Below, piece by piece: positions 61,848 to 64,000 of a stretch of DNA of 64,000 nucleotides. The stretch is taken from the NCBI RefSeq assembly GCF_001152565.1, contig NZ_CQAZ01000017.1, positions 1 through 64,000 on the forward strand, written 5' to 3'. The translations under genes were made by a program, and so were the position numbers. This stretch comes from Yersinia pekkanenii. GTDB taxonomy: Bacteria > Pseudomonadota > Gammaproteobacteria > Enterobacterales > Enterobacteriaceae. The notes beneath the pieces are model-generated. The model saw nothing but the letters and a program-made list of their open reading frames with translations, did no database searches and had not been told where the DNA came from. Each line of letters begins with the position of its first letter. The stretch's first letter is position 1.

Positions 61848-63620
61848 TTATTGAACTGACATGAAAAGACAGAATGTGATTGCTGAATTCGCCGGAACAT
61901 TTAATATTGAGACTGACCCATCAAGGGCAACGTAAGCTCTAGGAAGAACAGTGCCAACCGTTATTGCGGGTAAGTTACCGCTTATAGGAACAATTACCTG
62001 AGTTTGTGGTCGATAACCTACAGGTAACGTAAATGCGGGAGTTGAAACATTTCCAGCTCCCACGGTTCCAGATTCTATACCGACTTCAATATAAATCATT
62101 CCTAATATCTTTCTATATACACATCTTCGATTTGCGGTTACTGTCCATCCATTTTGTAGCGTGGCATTAATCCACGGTGTATCAGCCGCTGTATTCGAAG
62201 TTAATATAAATTGCCCCTGTTCAAGTCTAAGTGCTGTTACTCCGTTGGGACTATAATCTCTGAGATAAAATGGCCCGTTGTTTTCTAATCGACCCATACG
62301 CCAGCCAGCAGTGCCATCAAATTGAGTCCAGTGAATCCAGTTGTACGCAGTATTATCCATTGGTGTGAAGGTTATAGCACCAGATTGTTTAGAGACTAAT
62401 GGCCCTGTTAATGTCCCGCCCGATAAATTTAATTTTGTTGATAATTCTGTTTTGGTGCTAAAACTATTATCTGAATACAATTTCAATTCTGCTATGTCAG
62501 TACTTACATTTACCTTGGTTGAGAATGTACTATCTGAATACAATTTCAATTCTGCTATATCAGTACTTACATTTACCTTGGTTGAGAATGTACTATCTGT
62601 ATAAGTTTTCAAAGTTTCAATATCTGTTGTAGTATCAACTTTAGTACTGAATGTACTATCTGAATACAATTTCAATTCTGCTATATCAGCACCTACATTT
62701 ACCTTTGTTGGGAATGTTGTATCTGAATATAATTTCAATTCTGCTATATCAATAGCTACGCTTGTCTTAGTACTAAAATTAGTATCTGAATACAATTTCA
62801 ACTCATTTGTTATAATATCAGCTTGTGTTTTATTATAATAATTAGTGCTGACATATGTTTTAGTATCATCAATCGCAGTATTTAATTCTTGTGCTGAAAT
62901 AGCCCCTAATTCTAATAAGGATGGTTTTTCAATTGTTGTATAAACTTTAACTAAATCACCATTATTTGAACGAAGTCGAAATATTGGATTTGTACCAGTA
63001 TCAGTAATTAACATCTGAGAGGTTTTACCATTATTAATTGTTTGTGTACCGATTAGATCTACACCAAGACTATTGTTAGATGCGTTTTTATCTAATAGGA
63101 AAAATCCATTTCCAGTACTGGTAGTATTATGAGGATATTCGACACCATTACTTCCTACTCCATAATCAGAACGATATAATTCCGTATTTGCCACTGATCC
63201 TCTTGCTTGTATGTCCGTTGGTTCAAATGTGTATGTCTTAGTCACTGTTGAATCCTTATCACCATCAATCTGTGTTGATGTTATTTGTCCATTTAGAATT
63301 ATGTAATTCAAAACATCATTCGAATTTTCCATACAAAGCATCAATTGAAATTCTGTATTATTATTGTAGTACTGATCTAATACTACATTATCGAGTACAT
63401 AATTTAGTGTTATTGTTATTGGCTCCAGATTCATAGAACCTAATTGAACATTTGAATATTCAGAGTCATATGTTTCTATTCTCTTCACTTCTGATGTTTG
63501 TTGGAATGATGGAAAGGTAGCAAGGTTGTTTAATTGTGTGAAGTTTGTATTCTTTGGTGATGTGTTTGTAAGATCATCACAATACATCAAATATGTATTA
63601 CTCCCCGTGAAAATATCCAT
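61848..63620 (-). CDS. Tail tube-fiber fusion protein
   Basis: A 590-residue protein. Residues 1-155 resemble the major tail tube protein encoded two genes downstream. Residues about 160-260 form a linker. Residues about 267-390 hold seven repeats of about 20 residues (DIAELKLYSDSTFSTKVNVS-type), a likely triple coiled coil. Residues about 395-590 look like a receptor-binding tail fiber tip (LSGGTLTGPL, GWRMGRLENNGPFYLRDYSP). It may insert into the tube or its end and present fibers outward. I know of no standard siphovirus gene with this order. Confidence 0.75.
   Translation of the reverse strand: MDIFTGSNTYLMYCDDLTNTSPKNTNFTQLNNLATFPSFQQTSEVKRIETYDSEYSNVQLGSMNLEPITITLNYVLDNVVLDQYYNNNTEFQLMLCMENSNDVLNYIILNGQITSTQIDGDKDSTVTKTYTFEPTDIQARGSVANTELYRSDYGVGSNGVEYPHNTTSTGNGFFLLDKNASNNSLGVDLIGTQTINNGKTSQMLITDTGTNPIFRLRSNNGDLVKVYTTIEKPSLLELGAISAQELNTAIDDTKTYVSTNYYNKTQADIITNELKLYSDTNFSTKTSVAIDIAELKLYSDTTFPTKVNVGADIAELKLYSDSTFSTKVDTTTDIETLKTYTDSTFSTKVNVSTDIAELKLYSDSTFSTKVNVSTDIAELKLYSDNSFSTKTELSTKLNLSGGTLTGPLVSKQSGAITFTPMDNTAYNWIHWTQFDGTAGWRMGRLENNGPFYLRDYSPNGVTALRLEQGQFILTSNTAADTPWINATLQNGWTVTANRRCVYRKILGMIYIEVGIESGTVGAGNVSTPAFTLPVGYRPQTQVIVPISGNLPAITVGTVLPRAYVALDGSVSILNVPANSAITFCLFMSVQ
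62455..62820 (-). repeat. About 60-bp tandem repeats in the tube-fiber gene
   Basis: Units built on TCTGAATACAATTTCAATTCTGC with a spacer containing CAGTACTTAC and ACCTTGGTTGAGAATG recur about six or seven times. They encode the 20-residue repeats of the fiber shaft and could vary in number by slippage or recombination. Confidence 0.85.
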
Positions 63621-63623
63621 ATG

Positions 63624-64000
63624 TTACCCTTCGATATAATTTATTTTTATTGTTTGTCCATATGCGTATGCTATATCGTTTGAATCTCTATCAGAATTTG
63701 AAAAACCTTGAGAGGTTGTTATGGAAGTTACCTTAATACCTAATTCGGAAAGTACAACATAAGTACTATCTTGAATGATAACCTCAATTACTTGAGATAG
63801 TATTGTATTACACAATTGCTCATCATATGCCAGCACCACAAAATCAATATCTAATTCTGCGTATCGTTTTGTGTTGTCCATACCTACTGGATTATATGAT
63901 TCACTCATATCACCAGCGAATAAGGTATAAATATCTTCCTGTATACTACTGGCTGTTGGATATCTTACTATTAGGCCATTCAATTTCAACAATTGAACTA
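63624..64000 (-). CDS. Tail terminator/completion candidate, possibly 5'-partial
   Basis: About 122 residues are visible (LLKLNGLIVRYPTASSIQED...). The frame stays open to the window edge; TTG at 63992 is a possible start but upstream codons are also open, so the start may be outside. Position just before the tail tube genes and the size fit a tail terminator (lambda U-like). It has no decisive motif. Confidence 0.6.
   Translation of the reverse strand, partial: VQLLKLNGLIVRYPTASSIQEDIYTLFAGDMSESYNPVGMDNTKRYAELDIDFVVLAYDEQLCNTILSQVIEVIIQDSTYVVLSELGIKVTSITTSQGFSNSDRDSNDIAYAYGQTIKINYIEG

Larger units (their letters stand above)
50147..64000. mobile_element. Low-GC siphovirus-like prophage (right part visible), integrated in yfcE
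   Basis: From about 50147 to the window end all genes are on the minus strand, the base composition drops sharply, and the products are tail and lysis proteins in siphovirus order (terminator, tube, chaperones, tape measure, tip, J-like protein, lysozyme, holin). The hexamer AGTACT is far more frequent here than in the host part. Head genes, integrase and the other attachment site are outside the window. No frameshift or IS is seen in the visible genes, so the module may be functional. Confidence 0.9.

Noticed and set aside
62455-62820. Regularly spaced repeats resembling a CRISPR array
   Set aside because: The units are in frame in a tail fiber gene, their spacers are also repeated, and no cas genes are nearby.

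Overview
The window looks like a chromosomal segment of a Yersinia species (Serratia or another close Yersiniaceae genus is the main alternative), followed by the end of a low-GC prophage. The gene order yfaY-tyrP-yfaZ, menFDHBCE-elaB, nuoABCDEFGHIJKLMN-lrhA-alaA-yfbR-yfbS-yfbT-yfbU-yfbV-ackA-pta and yfcD-yfcE is the enterobacterial backbone. The LrhA protein matches the Yersinia regulator RovM. Several ERIC-family intergenic repeats, abundant in Yersinia, lie between and inside operons. I cannot name the species from the sequence alone.

Layout: 139-5200 holds a CinA-family protein, a tyrosine permease, a YfaZ-type outer membrane protein and a monofunctional catalase. The region 5265-12493 is the menaquinone operon (menF, menD, menH, menB, menC, menE, minus strand), followed upstream by elaB. 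The stretch 13021-16540 is accessory: a dispersed repeat fragment, a DUF1097 membrane protein, an AT-rich orphan gene, and the fused remains of a divergent MFS transporter and LysR regulator pair. The region 16600-32002 is the 13-gene respiratory complex I operon, interrupted by two ERIC elements, one of which supplies the last 17 codons and stop of nuoA. It is followed by rovM/lrhA, alaA, yfbR, yfbS, yfbT, yfbU and yfbV, with repeat-rich gaps. The region 41727-45315 is ackA-pta (acetate/acetyl-phosphate), with a tandem full plus deleted ERIC between the genes.

Between pta and yfcD, where E. coli carries yfcC, there is a different module. It has a candidate type I toxin/antitoxin (a 43-residue membrane peptide with a short leader ORF, and a divergent small RNA sharing a perfect 16-nt antisense match). 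Next to it are a LacI-family repressor and an ascorbate-type PTS (IIA, IIB, IIC) with three near-identical operator palindromes.

From about 50147 to the end is an integrated siphovirus-like prophage, all genes on the minus strand, that has split yfcE. The window shows its tail and lysis genes: tail terminator candidate, a tail-tube/fiber fusion, fiber chaperone, major tail tube, two tail assembly chaperones joined by an A10 slippery run, tape measure, tail tip proteins, a J-like host-specificity protein, lysozyme and holin, plus unknown genes next to the attachment site. The integrase is not in view. The most unusual signals are the palindrome AGTACT, about tenfold over-represented in the prophage (45 copies by eye in 13.85 kb), the tail-tube/fiber fusion, the ERIC-encoded NuoA tail and the type I toxin candidate.
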